A stretch of DNA of 64,000 nt from Algoriphagus faecimaris (GTDB taxonomy: Bacteria > Bacteroidota > Bacteroidia > Cytophagales > Cyclobacteriaceae), in contig NZ_FNAC01000019.1 in assembly GCF_900101705.1 (NCBI RefSeq), positions 17,019-81,018 on the forward strand. Reading direction: 5' to 3'. Positions 17,046-25,491 of the stretch are shown in pieces. Positions within the stretch are counted from its first letter, which is position 1. Every line of letters begins with the position of its first letter. A program made the translations under genes and the position numbers. Under the pieces are notes generated by a model. That model saw only the letters and a list, made by a program, of their open reading frames with translations. It was not told the DNA's origin and searched no databases.

Positions 17046-17829
17046 AACCCCTCTAGTTTTATTCATACTGTTATTGCCCATATTTAGCGGATGGGCACAG
17101 GATTTTCCTCCTGTACCCAATCCTCCAAGATTGGTGAATGATTTTGCAGGGGTGCTTTCTGCAGGGGAGTTGACTGCGCTCGAAACTAAGCTGGTGGCAT
17201 ACAATGACAGTACCTCTTCCCAAATTGCCGTTGTACTCATCAAATCGGTGGGCCCCTATGATATTTCTGATTATGCCTTCCAATTGGGTGACCTTTGGGG
17301 CATAGGTGGGGGTAAAAATGACAATGGTATCTTGATCCTTGGGGCGATGGATGATCGGAAGGTGTTTATTGCCACGGGTTATGGACTAGAAGGAGCTGTG
17401 CCTGATGCCTTGGCAAAACGTATAGTGAATAATCTCCTGATTCCTAATTTTAAGATGGAAGATTATTATGGAGGATTGGATCAGGCTACAGATATGATTA
17501 TAAAACTGGCCTCTGGAGAATATGAAGCAGAAGAGGTCATGTCGGATGGAAATAGCGGAGGTGCATTGATCGTCTTTTTGATTTTCATCTTCATTTTTGT
17601 GGTGCTTCCGATGATTAAAAATAAAAATGACAATGACAACCACATGGGAGGCAGAGGTGGAGGAGTAGATCTCTGGACGACGATTATGCTCGCCAATCTG
17701 CTCAAAGGTGGAGGAGGAGGAAAATTTGGAGATTTCTCGCGTGGAGGAGGAAGCTTTGGCGGAGGTGGAGGCTTCGGAGGCTTCGGTGGAGGAAGTTTTG
17801 GCGGCGGTGGTGCCGGAGGTTCTTGGTAG
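17023..17829 (+). CDS. Secreted, membrane-anchored TPM-domain protein (YgcG family)
   Basis: 268 residues from the ATG at 17023, which begins a signal peptide (LVLFILLLPIFSGWAQ); an in-frame ATG at 16999 would put eight polar residues in front. TPM domain in residues ~30-155 (VNDFAGVLSAGELTALE; SQIAVVLIKS; ILILGAMDDRKVFIATGYGLEG). One membrane helix at about 178-197 (ALIVFLIFIFIFVVLPM) precedes a glycine-rich tail of GGGSFGGGG-type repeats. This is the classic YgcG architecture. The start overlaps the preceding gene by 23 bp, consistent with translational coupling in a lemA-TPM-TPM operon. Confidence 0.88.
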   Translation: MKFPSGLKTPLVLFILLLPIFSGWAQDFPPVPNPPRLVNDFAGVLSAGELTALETKLVAYNDSTSSQIAVVLIKSVGPYDISDYAFQLGDLWGIGGGKNDNGILILGAMDDRKVFIATGYGLEGAVPDALAKRIVNNLLIPNFKMEDYYGGLDQATDMIIKLASGEYEAEEVMSDGNSGGALIVFLIFIFIFVVLPMIKNKNDNDNHMGGRGGGVDLWTTIMLANLLKGGGGGKFGDFSRGGGSFGGGGGFGGFGGGSFGGGGAGGSW

Positions 17830-17843
17830 GTTTAAGCAGAAAT

Positions 17844-17874
17844 AAAAAAAGCACCAAACTTGGCGCTTTTTTTA
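17844..17874. terminator. Terminator between the TPM operon and ndk
   Basis: AAAAAAGCACC and GGCGCTTTTTT pair with one internal mismatch around a 6-nt loop; A and T tracts on both sides let it serve both convergent units. Confidence 0.7.
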
Positions 17875-17891
17875 TTTCTTAATCGGGAGAG

Positions 17892-18314
17892 TTAACCTAC
17901 TCTTTCTGTCTGAGAGAAGTAAAATGCTCCTTCGATCGCTGCATTTTCGTCAGAGTCGGAACCGTGAACTGCATTTGCCTCAATAGACTTAGCAAAGATC
18001 TTACGGATAGTACCTTCCGCCGCGTTTGCTGGGTTGGTTGCCCCGATCAATGTTCTGAAATCTTCAACTGCATTGTCTTTCTCTAGGATAGCTGCTATAA
18101 TCGGTCCTGAAGACATATAGGCACAAAGATCTTTGTAAAAAGGTCTTTCTTGATGAACTTCATAAAATTTACCAGCCAATTCAGGAGTCAATCGAGTAGC
18201 TTTCATCGCTATGATTTTAAAACCTGCTTCTTCGATCATTTTTAGGATAGCTCCTGAATTGCCCGCTTCGAAAGCATCAGGCTTGATCATGGTGAATGTT
18301 CTGTTTCCTGCCAT
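17892..18314 (-). CDS. ndk: Nucleoside diphosphate kinase
   Basis: 140 residues, normal family length. It transfers the gamma phosphate from ATP to nucleoside diphosphates through a phospho-histidine. The start [11 protein letters not shown] and the active-site signature [12 protein letters not shown] are both present. Cytoplasmic housekeeping enzyme. Convergent with the TPM cluster and divergent from the nrnA-like gene, with an exact -7 element upstream. Confidence 0.98.
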   Translation of the reverse strand: MAGNRTFTMIKPDAFEAGNSGAILKMIEEAGFKIIAMKATRLTPELAGKFYEVHQERPFYKDLCAYMSSGPIIAAILEKDNAVEDFRTLIGATNPANAAEGTIRKIFAKSIEANAVHGSDSDENAAIEGAFYFSQTERVG

Positions 18315-18347
18315 GTTTATTGAGTTTATATTGGTTTAATTCGGCCG

Positions 18348-18355
18348 CAAAAATA
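18348..18355 (-). promoter_or_regulatory. -7 element of ndk
   Basis: On the minus strand TATTTTTG, an exact TAnnTTTG, lies 33 nt before the ndk ATG. The -33 region is not clear. Confidence 0.45.
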
Positions 18356-18431
18356 GTGGAATAGAAATCAGAATCCGAACGAATCTCAGGATTAATCCCC
18401 TATTCAATTCATTTTCAGTAAAATGCCGCAG

Positions 18432-18462
18432 TTGGCATTTGCAAAAAAATTCCTGACCTTTG
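18432..18462 (+). promoter_or_regulatory. Candidate promoter of the nrnA-like gene
   Basis: TTG at 18432-18434, 20-nt spacer, then GACCTTTG at 18455-18462, a 7/8 match to TAnnTTTG. The ATG is 38 nt downstream. Confidence 0.35.
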
Positions 18463-18500
18463 CGGACTACTAGTGCCTAGGTGCCGTTGAACAAATATAA

Positions 18501-19535
18501 ATGGAAGCATTAGCCTCGTTTAAAAAAGAACTTTCCTCCCCCAAGAAAATATTTATCACCACTCATGTCAAACCTGATGCTGATGCGCTGGGATCCTCTT
18601 TGGGTCTGGCGAATTATCTGCTGAAGAAAGGACATGATGTGACCGTGGTAACTCCGACTGATTATCCCTCATTCCTTAACTGGATGAAAGGCAATGATTC
18701 GGTACTGGATTTCAGCAGAAATGAACATCAGCCTCTGGCTAAAAGAGCTCTCGGTGAAGCAGATTTAATCTTTTGTTTGGACTTTTCTGTGCTGAATAGA
18801 GTCAATGAATTGGGAGAGATGATCCGAAACTCGGATGCATTTGTTGTTAATATCGATCATCATCAAGATCCAGAAGATTTTGCTGATTTTCGCTATTGGA
18901 GCACTGGAGCTGCTGCTACTTGTGAGCTGGTCTTTGAGCTGATCGAAATACTGGGTGACAAAGCCTTGATAGACAAAGATATTGCCGAGTGCTTGTATGC
19001 AGGGATCATGACCGATACGGGAGGATTTAGACATCCTAATACAACCAAGAACGTGCATCTCGTAGTCGCTGAGTTGATAGAAATAGGTGCAAATGCCTCT
19101 CAGATTGCCAATTGGATCTATGATTCTAATTCTATCAATCGACTGAAGTTTATTGGTTTTGCTATAAGCAGAAGATTGACGATTAGAGAGGATCTTCAGA
19201 CCGCTTATTTTGCGATCAGCAAAAAAGATCTTAAAAAATATCAAAGCCGTACAGGGGACACGGAAGGTTTGGTCAATTATGCCTTATCTTTGGACGGAAT
19301 CAAAATCGCTGCACTTTTCTCAGAGCGGGAGGATGGAATAAAAATTTCCTTTAGATCCTCGGTAGATGTAGCGATTAATAAATTTGCAGCGTCCTACTTC
19401 AATGGAGGTGGACATAAAAATGCGGCCGGAGGAAAATCCGAATTGAACCTAAAAGAAACTGTCGAGCGATTTGAGTCCTTGGTAGAGGAGCACAAGAGCG
19501 AACTCTTTGACCAAGAGCCAGTTTCTGCAAACTAA
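18501..19535 (+). CDS. nrnA: DHH/DHHA1 phosphoesterase (NrnA-type nanoRNase / pAp phosphatase)
   Basis: 344 residues. DHH domain: HVKPDADALGSSLGL (residues ~15-29), a catalytic DHH in NIDHHQDPEDF, and GIMTDTGGFRH. DHHA1 domain: FNGGGHKNAAGGK near residue 310. NrnA-type enzymes degrade short oligoribonucleotides and dephosphorylate 3'-phosphoadenosine 5'-phosphate; c-di-NMP breakdown products are other possible substrates. It lies 39 bp before a cluster of three FKBP lipoprotein genes, with no terminator between, so they may share a transcript. Confidence 0.9.
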   Translation: MEALASFKKELSSPKKIFITTHVKPDADALGSSLGLANYLLKKGHDVTVVTPTDYPSFLNWMKGNDSVLDFSRNEHQPLAKRALGEADLIFCLDFSVLNRVNELGEMIRNSDAFVVNIDHHQDPEDFADFRYWSTGAAATCELVFELIEILGDKALIDKDIAECLYAGIMTDTGGFRHPNTTKNVHLVVAELIEIGANASQIANWIYDSNSINRLKFIGFAISRRLTIREDLQTAYFAISKKDLKKYQSRTGDTEGLVNYALSLDGIKIAALFSEREDGIKISFRSSVDVAINKFAASYFNGGGHKNAAGGKSELNLKETVERFESLVEEHKSELFDQEPVSAN

Positions 19536-19574
19536 GTCCGGTACATTACAAAATTGAATAACCATCTAACCTTT

Positions 19575-20501
19575 ATGAAAAATTCCAAAAGCCTCTTGGC
19601 CTTACTGGTGCTTGCACTAGTCGTTACCGTATCTTCTTGTCAAAAGAAAACTAAGGTCACCGAAAAAGACGGTATCGAGTACACCTATATCAATGAAGGA
19701 GCCCAAAAGCCTGAATCAGGCGAGTACATGCTCTATCACCTAGAAATTAAAAACGGCAAGGATTCTGTGATTTATACCACTTTGGATCAGCCATTTCCCG
19801 GCTATTTGCAGGCCAATGATTCCATTCCCTACAACAACGGAATGGATGAAATTTTCCTTAACCTCAAAAAGGGAGATAGCATCACATTTGAATCTTCGGC
19901 AGAAACCATCTTTGGACCTAATTTTCCTCCTTTCTTAGAAGCTGGGGAGTCTGTAAAGGTAAGATTGGGCGCTTTTGAGATCATGGACGAAATGGGTATC
20001 CAAGATTACTTCGCCAAAGTGATGGAGAAGGAAAATGCTGAGAAGGCTGAGCGCGCGAAAGTACTAATTGTCGAAGAGGGAGAAACCATCGAAGAGTATG
20101 CGCAGCAGAATGGTTTGAATGTACAGAAGACTGAAAATGGATTATACTATGTAATCGAAGAAGAAGGTACAGGTGAAGAAGTGACTCCTGGTACGACCAT
20201 GTATGTTAATTATGCAGGTTACCTTCTCGACGGTACATTATTTGACACCTCTTGGGAGCAAATAGCCAAGGATAATAACGTCTACAATGAGCAGCGCCCC
20301 TATGAACCCCTTCCAGTCAATGTAGGAATGGGTCAAGTAATTCCAGGATGGGATGAGGGCTTGTTATTGTTGAAAAAAGGTTCAAAAGCTAAATTTTTGA
20401 TTCCTTCTCCTTTAGCCTATGGCGAAAATGGTGCGGGAGCATTGATAGGACCTAACTCAATCCTAATCTTTGACGTAGAAGTAACCGAAGTTCAGAAGTA
20501 A
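19575..20501 (+). CDS. FKBP-type peptidyl-prolyl isomerase lipoprotein, two-domain
   Basis: 308 residues from the ATG at 19575, which starts a lipoprotein signal with lipobox VSSC. Residues ~35-150 look like a degenerate FKBP domain (LEIKNGKDSVIYTT; LKKGDSITFESSA), followed by a helical linker and a well conserved FKBP domain (GTLFDTS; GQVIPGWDEGLLLLKKGSKA; AYGENG). The aromatic and acidic active-site residues Tyr, Phe-Asp, Val-Ile, Trp and Tyr of FKBPs are all kept in the second domain. It is probably a periplasmic folding catalyst. First of three tandem FKBP genes. GldI of gliding bacteria is an FKBP lipoprotein of this general kind, but assignment to GldI is not justified. Confidence 0.88.
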   Translation: MKNSKSLLALLVLALVVTVSSCQKKTKVTEKDGIEYTYINEGAQKPESGEYMLYHLEIKNGKDSVIYTTLDQPFPGYLQANDSIPYNNGMDEIFLNLKKGDSITFESSAETIFGPNFPPFLEAGESVKVRLGAFEIMDEMGIQDYFAKVMEKENAEKAERAKVLIVEEGETIEEYAQQNGLNVQKTENGLYYVIEEEGTGEEVTPGTTMYVNYAGYLLDGTLFDTSWEQIAKDNNVYNEQRPYEPLPVNVGMGQVIPGWDEGLLLLKKGSKAKFLIPSPLAYGENGAGALIGPNSILIFDVEVTEVQK

Positions 20502-20532
20502 AAAGCAGTTTCCAATTACCTATCCAACTAAA

Positions 20533-21081
20533 ATGCAAAAACTAAAATATTTTTCTTTATTCTTTATTGTTTTAGGAGCGACTTTCTTGGTCTCTTGTAT
20601 TGATAATGAATCAACGGTAGAAGCTATTCTGATACAGGATAAGGAAGCTATCCTCAAGTATCTAGAGGAAAACCCTCTAGAAGGAGAGAAGGAATATATT
20701 GATGAAGATGCGGGGATTTATATGTTTTGGGAGAGGGTATCAGAGAGTGGTGTTAAGCCCGCTCGTTTTGATACTGTATCGGTAGACTATACAGGAAAAT
20801 TGTTGACTAATAGGGTTTTTGATTCTTCGATTGAATCTGTCGCTCGTGACAATGGTGTATTTAATCCACAAAGAAATTATATTCCATTGAGGTTTCTTAT
20901 GGGTGGTGGGCAATTGATAGAGGGCTTTGAGTCAGCTATTGGGCTCATGGAGCAGGGAGATAAAGCAACTGTTATTTTCCCCTCCATTTTTGGATATGGG
21001 AGTAGTGCTGAAAACGGCATTCCAGCCAATTCGCCTTTGATTTTCGAAATTGAGGTGATTGAGATAAAAAAAGCTAACTAA
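20533..21081 (+). CDS. FKBP-type peptidyl-prolyl isomerase lipoprotein
   Basis: 182 residues: lipoprotein signal (FLVSC, Cys22), short spacer, one FKBP domain from about residue 75 (DYTGKLLTNRVFDSS; GQLIEGFESAIGLMEQGDKA; FGYGSS). The usual VIPGW tryptophan is replaced by Phe (LIEGF), which may lower or change activity. It shares with its neighbours an insertion, D/E-N-x-x-FN-x-x-R-x-Y-x-P, between the FDxS and the flap. 31 bp after the first FKBP gene and 2 bp before the third. Confidence 0.87.
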   Translation: MQKLKYFSLFFIVLGATFLVSCIDNESTVEAILIQDKEAILKYLEENPLEGEKEYIDEDAGIYMFWERVSESGVKPARFDTVSVDYTGKLLTNRVFDSSIESVARDNGVFNPQRNYIPLRFLMGGGQLIEGFESAIGLMEQGDKATVIFPSIFGYGSSAENGIPANSPLIFEIEVIEIKKAN

Positions 21082-21083
21082 TC

Positions 21084-21638
21084 ATGATGAAAATAAAATC
21101 AATTTATTTCTTGATCGGTACATTTTTGGTATTATTAATCAGTTCTTGTGAGCCAAATAATCCCTTCGATACAGGACCCACTTATGATGTAGAAGCAAAT
21201 TTGGAAATAGACCGTGAGAAGATAGAGGAGTATTTGGCGACCGCTGAAATCGATAGCCTATACAGGGTTTATGATCGGGGAGTGGTAGTCATCGTTCAAG
21301 AAGAAGGAGTGGGAACCCGTCCTGTTGCAGGATCAGTTGTCTATGCGGATTATACAGGTTCTTTGATTTCGGATGGGACTGTTTTTGACACGAGTATAGA
21401 ATCAGTCGCTATTGAGAACGATATTTTCAATGAAGATAGGACCTATCAGCCAATCGAGTTCAGTATAGGTACAGGAGGCGTGATTCCTGGCTGGGATATT
21501 GGATTCCAAAGACTTCGTCCAGGATCCAAAGCCGTGTTGATTATTCCGTCTCCCTATGCCTATCGAGACAATGAGAGAGAGCTAATTCCGGCCAATTCAG
21601 TGTTGAGATTTGATGTGGTCTTCAGAGGATTGGACTAA
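21084..21638 (+). CDS. FKBP-type peptidyl-prolyl isomerase lipoprotein
   Basis: 184 residues with lipobox ISSC and one FKBP domain (YADYTGSLISDGTVFDTS; GGVIPGWDIGFQRLRPGSKA). The VIPGW core is kept, but the conserved A-Y-G is A-Y-R (PYAYRDNE), so the glycine after the active-site Tyr is lost. Clearly homologous to the two preceding proteins, which points to local duplication. Last gene of the cluster; a textbook hairpin with a UUCG loop follows 10 bases after the stop. Confidence 0.87.
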   Translation: MMKIKSIYFLIGTFLVLLISSCEPNNPFDTGPTYDVEANLEIDREKIEEYLATAEIDSLYRVYDRGVVVIVQEEGVGTRPVAGSVVYADYTGSLISDGTVFDTSIESVAIENDIFNEDRTYQPIEFSIGTGGVIPGWDIGFQRLRPGSKAVLIIPSPYAYRDNERELIPANSVLRFDVVFRGLD

Positions 21639-21648
21639 AGAAAAATAT

Positions 21649-21672
21649 AAAAAGGGCTTCGGCCCTTTTTTT
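21649..21672 (+). terminator. Terminator of the FKBP cluster
   Basis: Nine-bp perfect stem (21649-21657 with 21662-21670) closed by a TTCG tetraloop and followed by T residues. It touches the stop codon of the convergent methyltransferase-like gene. Confidence 0.93.
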
Positions 21673-22261
21673 ATGGCAAAAAATGCCTGATTTTCGGAAA
21701 GATAGCGGGGACTTGTTTTTGGTACTTTAGGTAATCTTCCCCGAATTTTTGCATTAGATTTTTCTCTTCGAAATAGATACCGAAAGGCAAATAGACAGCA
21801 AGACAGAGCAAATGAACAAGTGATGTTAGCGTACCCGCTACCAAGAGGTATCCCACAAATAGCAAAACTAAAGAAGCATAAAGAGGATGCCTCATGCGGC
21901 TATACCATCCGGTGACTAAGAGATTTTCTTTTTCCTCATTAAGTGGACTTATCCCAATGAAAGTACGGATAGACCAGCCCTTACTGCTCTTGACTGCCAG
22001 AATCGTCCCAAAGGTAGCTAGCATGTAGCCTAAATAGACGATCCAAGGGGATTCATTCCAGATTTTTGATGGGGAAATAAGAATAGCTTGAAAGATAATC
22101 CCTAAAAACAGGAGAATTGAAAGCAAGGAATAAAAAAGTCTGTACCATTTATAGGCAGAACCTAATTTCTCCTTCAGAATTCTTTTTAACTTGGAGGCAG
22201 CTAGTAGGCTGTGAACGGTGTAGAAAATGATCCAGCTAGCGGCTAATAGAATGTATTCCAT
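21671..22261 (-). CDS. Isoprenylcysteine carboxyl methyltransferase (ICMT)/NnrU-like membrane protein
   Basis: 196 residues with about five membrane helices. The C-terminal part has the ICMT/phospholipid-methyltransferase core: GWYSRMRHPLYASL, an EEKNLMQKFGEDYLKYQKQVPAIFP segment (Glu-Glu followed by F-G-x-x-Y-x-x-Y and a Pro near the end), where S-adenosylmethionine is bound in known members. The N-terminal helix MEYILLAASWIIFYTVHSLLA resembles NnrU. The methyl acceptor is unknown; a lipid or small molecule is more likely than prenylated protein in bacteria. Confidence 0.7.
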   Translation of the reverse strand: MEYILLAASWIIFYTVHSLLAASKLKRILKEKLGSAYKWYRLFYSLLSILLFLGIIFQAILISPSKIWNESPWIVYLGYMLATFGTILAVKSSKGWSIRTFIGISPLNEEKENLLVTGWYSRMRHPLYASLVLLFVGYLLVAGTLTSLVHLLCLAVYLPFGIYFEEKNLMQKFGEDYLKYQKQVPAIFPKIRHFLP

Positions 22262-22295
22262 TGAATTGAATTACCCAGTAAACCCATAAATTTTT

Positions 22296-23510
22296 ATGAA
22301 AATCGGAATTATTCGTGAGGGAAAAAATCCTCCTGACAAACGAAGTCCTTTTACACCGACGCAATTAGCGTTTCTTGCCGGAAAATACGAGGGCAAATTG
22401 CAATTTTACGTGGAATCCTGTCCAATCAGGTCTTTTTCTAACGAGGAATACCGAAATGCAGGAATCGAAGTCTTAGAAGACATATCTCTGTGTGATGTAC
22501 TTTTCGGAGTAAAAGAAGTGCCTCCTAGTCAATTGATTGATAATAAAACCTACTTCTTTTTTTCCCATACCATCAAGAAGCAAGCCTACAACAGGGGACT
22601 TTTGCGCAAGGTATTAGAAAAGAATATCCGATTGATCGACTATGAAGTACTAAAGGATGAGTCAGGTAATCGAGTGGTGGCTTTTGGTCGATGGGCAGGC
22701 GTAGTAGGAGCATACAACGCTTTCTGGACCTATGGATATAAAACAGATCTTTTTCATCTGAAGAGAGCGCATGAGTGCTTTGATCTGGCTGATATGAAGG
22801 AGGAATTGAAAAAAGTACAATTGCCTCCTATAAAAATTATTTTGACAGGTTCGGGAAGAGTGGGCAAAGGCGCAAGAGAAATCCTTGAAACACTTCAAAT
22901 TAAAGAGGTATCTAAGGAGGACTTTATTCATGCTTATTTTGAAGAGCCTGTATTTGTCAATCTTCATTCTCAGGATTACAATAGACGTAAGACGGACGGA
23001 GCCTTTGACAAGGAAGAGTTTTACCAGTACCCTGATCGCTACGAGAGCCATTTTGCCAAATTTGCCGAAGAAGGAGAGCTATTGATCGCCGCGGCCTATT
23101 GGGATCCAGAGGCCCCGAGATTATTTGAACTGGCTGATATCGGCAGTGAGGATTTTGCACTTTCGGTCATTGCGGATATTACTTGCGATATTGATGGCTC
23201 AGTGCCTACTACTCGCCGGGCATCTACCATAGCCTCTCCCGTGTACGATGTCGATCGAGAGAGTGGTGAGGAAATAGAAGCTTTTGGAAAACAAAGCAGT
23301 ATTTCGGTGATGGCTATTGATAATTTACCCTGTGAGCTGCCTAGAGAAGCGAGTAGGGACTTCGGAGATCAATTGATCCATTGGGTGATTCCGGCACTAC
23401 TTTCGGAGCCTGCGCCGGTCTTAGAAAAAGCCACTTTGGCTCGAGACGGGGATTTAACCTTAGAGTTTATGTATTTAAAAGATTTTGTTTACGGAGATGA
23501 TACAGTTTAA
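22296..23510 (+). CDS. Saccharopine dehydrogenase (lysine-forming)-like NAD(P)-dependent oxidoreductase
   Basis: 404 residues. Residues 1-135 form an alanine-dehydrogenase/PNT-type N-terminal domain (IGIIREGKNPPDKRSPFTP; FFFSHTIKKQAYN), followed by a Rossmann segment IILTGSGRVGKGAREIL at about 180-196. ADITCDIDGSVPTTRRAST, with the catalytic-region Asp-Gly-Ser-Val-Pro, matches the LOR/SDH (lysine-ketoglutarate reductase/LYS1) family. This suggests lysine degradation or an aminoadipate-related step; the substrate is not proven. The 3' end overlaps deoC by 14 bp, so the two are coupled although metabolically unrelated. Confidence 0.8.
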   Translation: MKIGIIREGKNPPDKRSPFTPTQLAFLAGKYEGKLQFYVESCPIRSFSNEEYRNAGIEVLEDISLCDVLFGVKEVPPSQLIDNKTYFFFSHTIKKQAYNRGLLRKVLEKNIRLIDYEVLKDESGNRVVAFGRWAGVVGAYNAFWTYGYKTDLFHLKRAHECFDLADMKEELKKVQLPPIKIILTGSGRVGKGAREILETLQIKEVSKEDFIHAYFEEPVFVNLHSQDYNRRKTDGAFDKEEFYQYPDRYESHFAKFAEEGELLIAAAYWDPEAPRLFELADIGSEDFALSVIADITCDIDGSVPTTRRASTIASPVYDVDRESGEEIEAFGKQSSISVMAIDNLPCELPREASRDFGDQLIHWVIPALLSEPAPVLEKATLARDGDLTLEFMYLKDFVYGDDTV

Positions 23511-24162
23511 CAGGTATTTAGAATCTACACTTCTGAAGCCAACCATGACCGGTGCTGAGGTAGATCAATTAGTTAAGGATGCGATAGAGGGTCAGTTTAT
23601 AGGTGTCTGTGTTCCTCCATTTTGGGTAAAAAAAGTACATCGAGAGCTGGAGGGACAGGATATTCAAGTAGTCACGGTAATTGGCTTTCCATTTGGCTAT
23701 CAGGACACCGCTACCAAGGTCTTTGAGACCAAGGAAGCCATCAAAAATGGGGCAGATGAACTAGATTTGGTATGGTCTCAGACTGCTTTCCATTCGGGGA
23801 TGAACTGGCCCAAGATAGAGATTGCCCAAATCAGTAAAGTCTGTCATGATGAGGATAGGGCACTGAAGGTAATCATCGAGACGGCCTACCTGAGTCAGGA
23901 GCAAATCCGAGAAGCATGTTTGATCTGTCAAGATTCAGGAGTAGATTTTGTCAAAACATCTACGGGATATGCTTCCTCCGGAGCTAAGGTAGAGGATATC
24001 CTTCTGATGAGAGAGTCGCTTTCCTCCAATGTAGGCATTAAAGCAAGCGGAGGGATCAAAACACTTGATTTTGCGCTAAGCCTGATAGAAGCCGGAGCGG
24101 ATCGATTGGGGACAAGTGCTGCTAAAGACCTGATGAAAGCTTGGCAAGCGGCTAACTCTTAA
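23497..24162 (+). CDS. deoC: Deoxyribose-phosphate aldolase
   Basis: 221 residues from the ATG at 23497. Class I aldolase that splits 2-deoxyribose 5-phosphate into glyceraldehyde 3-phosphate and acetaldehyde in deoxynucleoside catabolism. The Schiff-base lysine is in VDFVKTSTGY (Lys153); the proton-relay lysine is in GIKASGGIK (Lys182); GADELDLV carries the conserved Asp. A TTG four codons earlier is possible but unneeded. The start overlaps the preceding dehydrogenase gene and the TAA overlaps the stop of the convergent transporter gene within TTAA (24159-24162). Confidence 0.95.
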   Translation: MIQFNRYLESTLLKPTMTGAEVDQLVKDAIEGQFIGVCVPPFWVKKVHRELEGQDIQVVTVIGFPFGYQDTATKVFETKEAIKNGADELDLVWSQTAFHSGMNWPKIEIAQISKVCHDEDRALKVIIETAYLSQEQIREACLICQDSGVDFVKTSTGYASSGAKVEDILLMRESLSSNVGIKASGGIKTLDFALSLIEAGADRLGTSAAKDLMKAWQAANS

Positions 24163-25334
24163 TTGGTACTGAAATAAATCAGTAAGAAGGGAATGATGAA
24201 AAAGGTCAGTAAGATATAGGCGAAACCCAAAAACCTAGTCTTTACGGATTTTTTGCCCATATAAAGGGCTAAGCGCACAGGCAAAACTCTTAGCGGTGGA
24301 ATAGAAAGAATGACAATAGCACCTATCGTATTGAATAAAAAATGAACAATTGCCAAGGCTATAGCTGCCTCACTTTTGTACACTGCTGCGATGGCGGCCG
24401 TGATAGTGGTACCAATATTTGCCCCAATGATGAAGGGGAAGACCTTTTTCAAGGAGACCTTTCGGTTGGCGACTAAAGGCACGATCAAGGAAGTGGTCAC
24501 CGTGCTGGACTGTACAGCGGCTGTGAAAAAGATCCCGTAGATAAGCGCCATGCCGGTTTTTTTGAAGACAATCTTATTGATGTCTCGGAAGCTATCCTGC
24601 ACGAATGTTTTGTAGACAGAGGTGGCTAATAGTTTGATGGCTGCAAATACCAAAAATACGGCTACCAATGTGGTAAGAAAAGGAATGCCTATGGCATCAT
24701 TTACCCATTCGGTGAGAGGTCTAGTAAAAACAGTATTTGTGATATAAGAATTTGAGGAGGGCTCATTGGAGGTAAAAAAACCAGCCAAAAAAACTGCAGA
24801 TTTGGAGAGTATCTGAAAATACAACTCAAGAGGGAGAAGCAGTAGCACCGTGAAAATATTAAATACATCATGAAGAATCCCTGCGGATAAAGCCCGCTTG
24901 AATTCTTTCTTCTTCATGATAAAAGAAAAAGAGACTAGTGTACTGGTCAATGTCGTGCCAATATTGGCTCCCATCACCATGGGGACTGCCTGCTGCAGAC
25001 TGATAGAGCCGGAAGCGACCACGGCCACTATACTGGCGGTCACAGTGGAGCTGCTCTGGATCAGCGCGGTCATCAATAGCCCGATGAATAAGCTAATGAA
25101 TGGATTTTGAGTGGCGGAGAAGAGCTCTTCTGAGACGCTGCTGTTGAGGTTTCTCATCGAAACGGTCAGCATATCTATCGAAAATATAAAAAGCAACAAG
25201 GCTATCAGCATCAGCAGATAACTCTGGATAGGGTTTGGCTTTTTGATTTCTTGATCCCAGCTTTCCATTTGATCGGCTGCTCTATGTTGGTTTAGTGGGA
25301 AAATATTGGATTTATTTAAATAGTCAGAATCCAA
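24159..25334 (-). CDS. Na/Pi-cotransporter family (NptA/PhoU-less) membrane protein
   Basis: 391 residues with about eight to nine membrane helices and the two inverted QSS repeats of the SLC34-like family: TALIQSSSTVTASIVAVV with GANIGTTLTS, and TAAVQSSTVTTSLIVPLV with GANIGTTITA. The family uses sodium to import phosphate. The C-terminal PhoU-like domain of YjbB-type proteins is absent. Divergently transcribed from a PiT-like gene only 157 bp away, which suggests a phosphate-related locus. An ATG 22 codons in is an alternative start that would leave out a polar leader. Confidence 0.85.
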   Translation of the reverse strand: MDSDYLNKSNIFPLNQHRAADQMESWDQEIKKPNPIQSYLLMLIALLLFIFSIDMLTVSMRNLNSSVSEELFSATQNPFISLFIGLLMTALIQSSSTVTASIVAVVASGSISLQQAVPMVMGANIGTTLTSTLVSFSFIMKKKEFKRALSAGILHDVFNIFTVLLLLPLELYFQILSKSAVFLAGFFTSNEPSSNSYITNTVFTRPLTEWVNDAIGIPFLTTLVAVFLVFAAIKLLATSVYKTFVQDSFRDINKIVFKKTGMALIYGIFFTAAVQSSTVTTSLIVPLVANRKVSLKKVFPFIIGANIGTTITAAIAAVYKSEAAIALAIVHFLFNTIGAIVILSIPPLRVLPVRLALYMGKKSVKTRFLGFAYILLTFFIIPFLLIYFSTN

Positions 25335-25459
25335 ATTTTTTTCCGATTATTTGGCAAAAGTTGAAATTTTTTTGCGAAATACAAGATGGAAATCCCTGAC
25401 AAACGAACGATTAGTGCTTAGTTAACAATTTCTTAACATGGCTTGCGAAATAACTTCTT

Positions 25460-25467
25460 TAATTTTG
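25460..25467 (+). promoter_or_regulatory. -7 element of the PiT-like gene
   Basis: TAATTTTG, an exact TAnnTTTG, lies 24 nt before the ATG in the intergenic space shared with the Na/Pi cotransporter gene. Confidence 0.4.
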
Positions 25468-25491
25468 TCGCAACGCCCATAAGCCCACACC

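Noticed and set aside
17700..17826. Glycine-codon repeats as a DNA repeat or CRISPR-like array
   Set aside because: They encode the usual glycine-rich tail of YgcG-type TPM proteins; units are irregular and there are no spacers.
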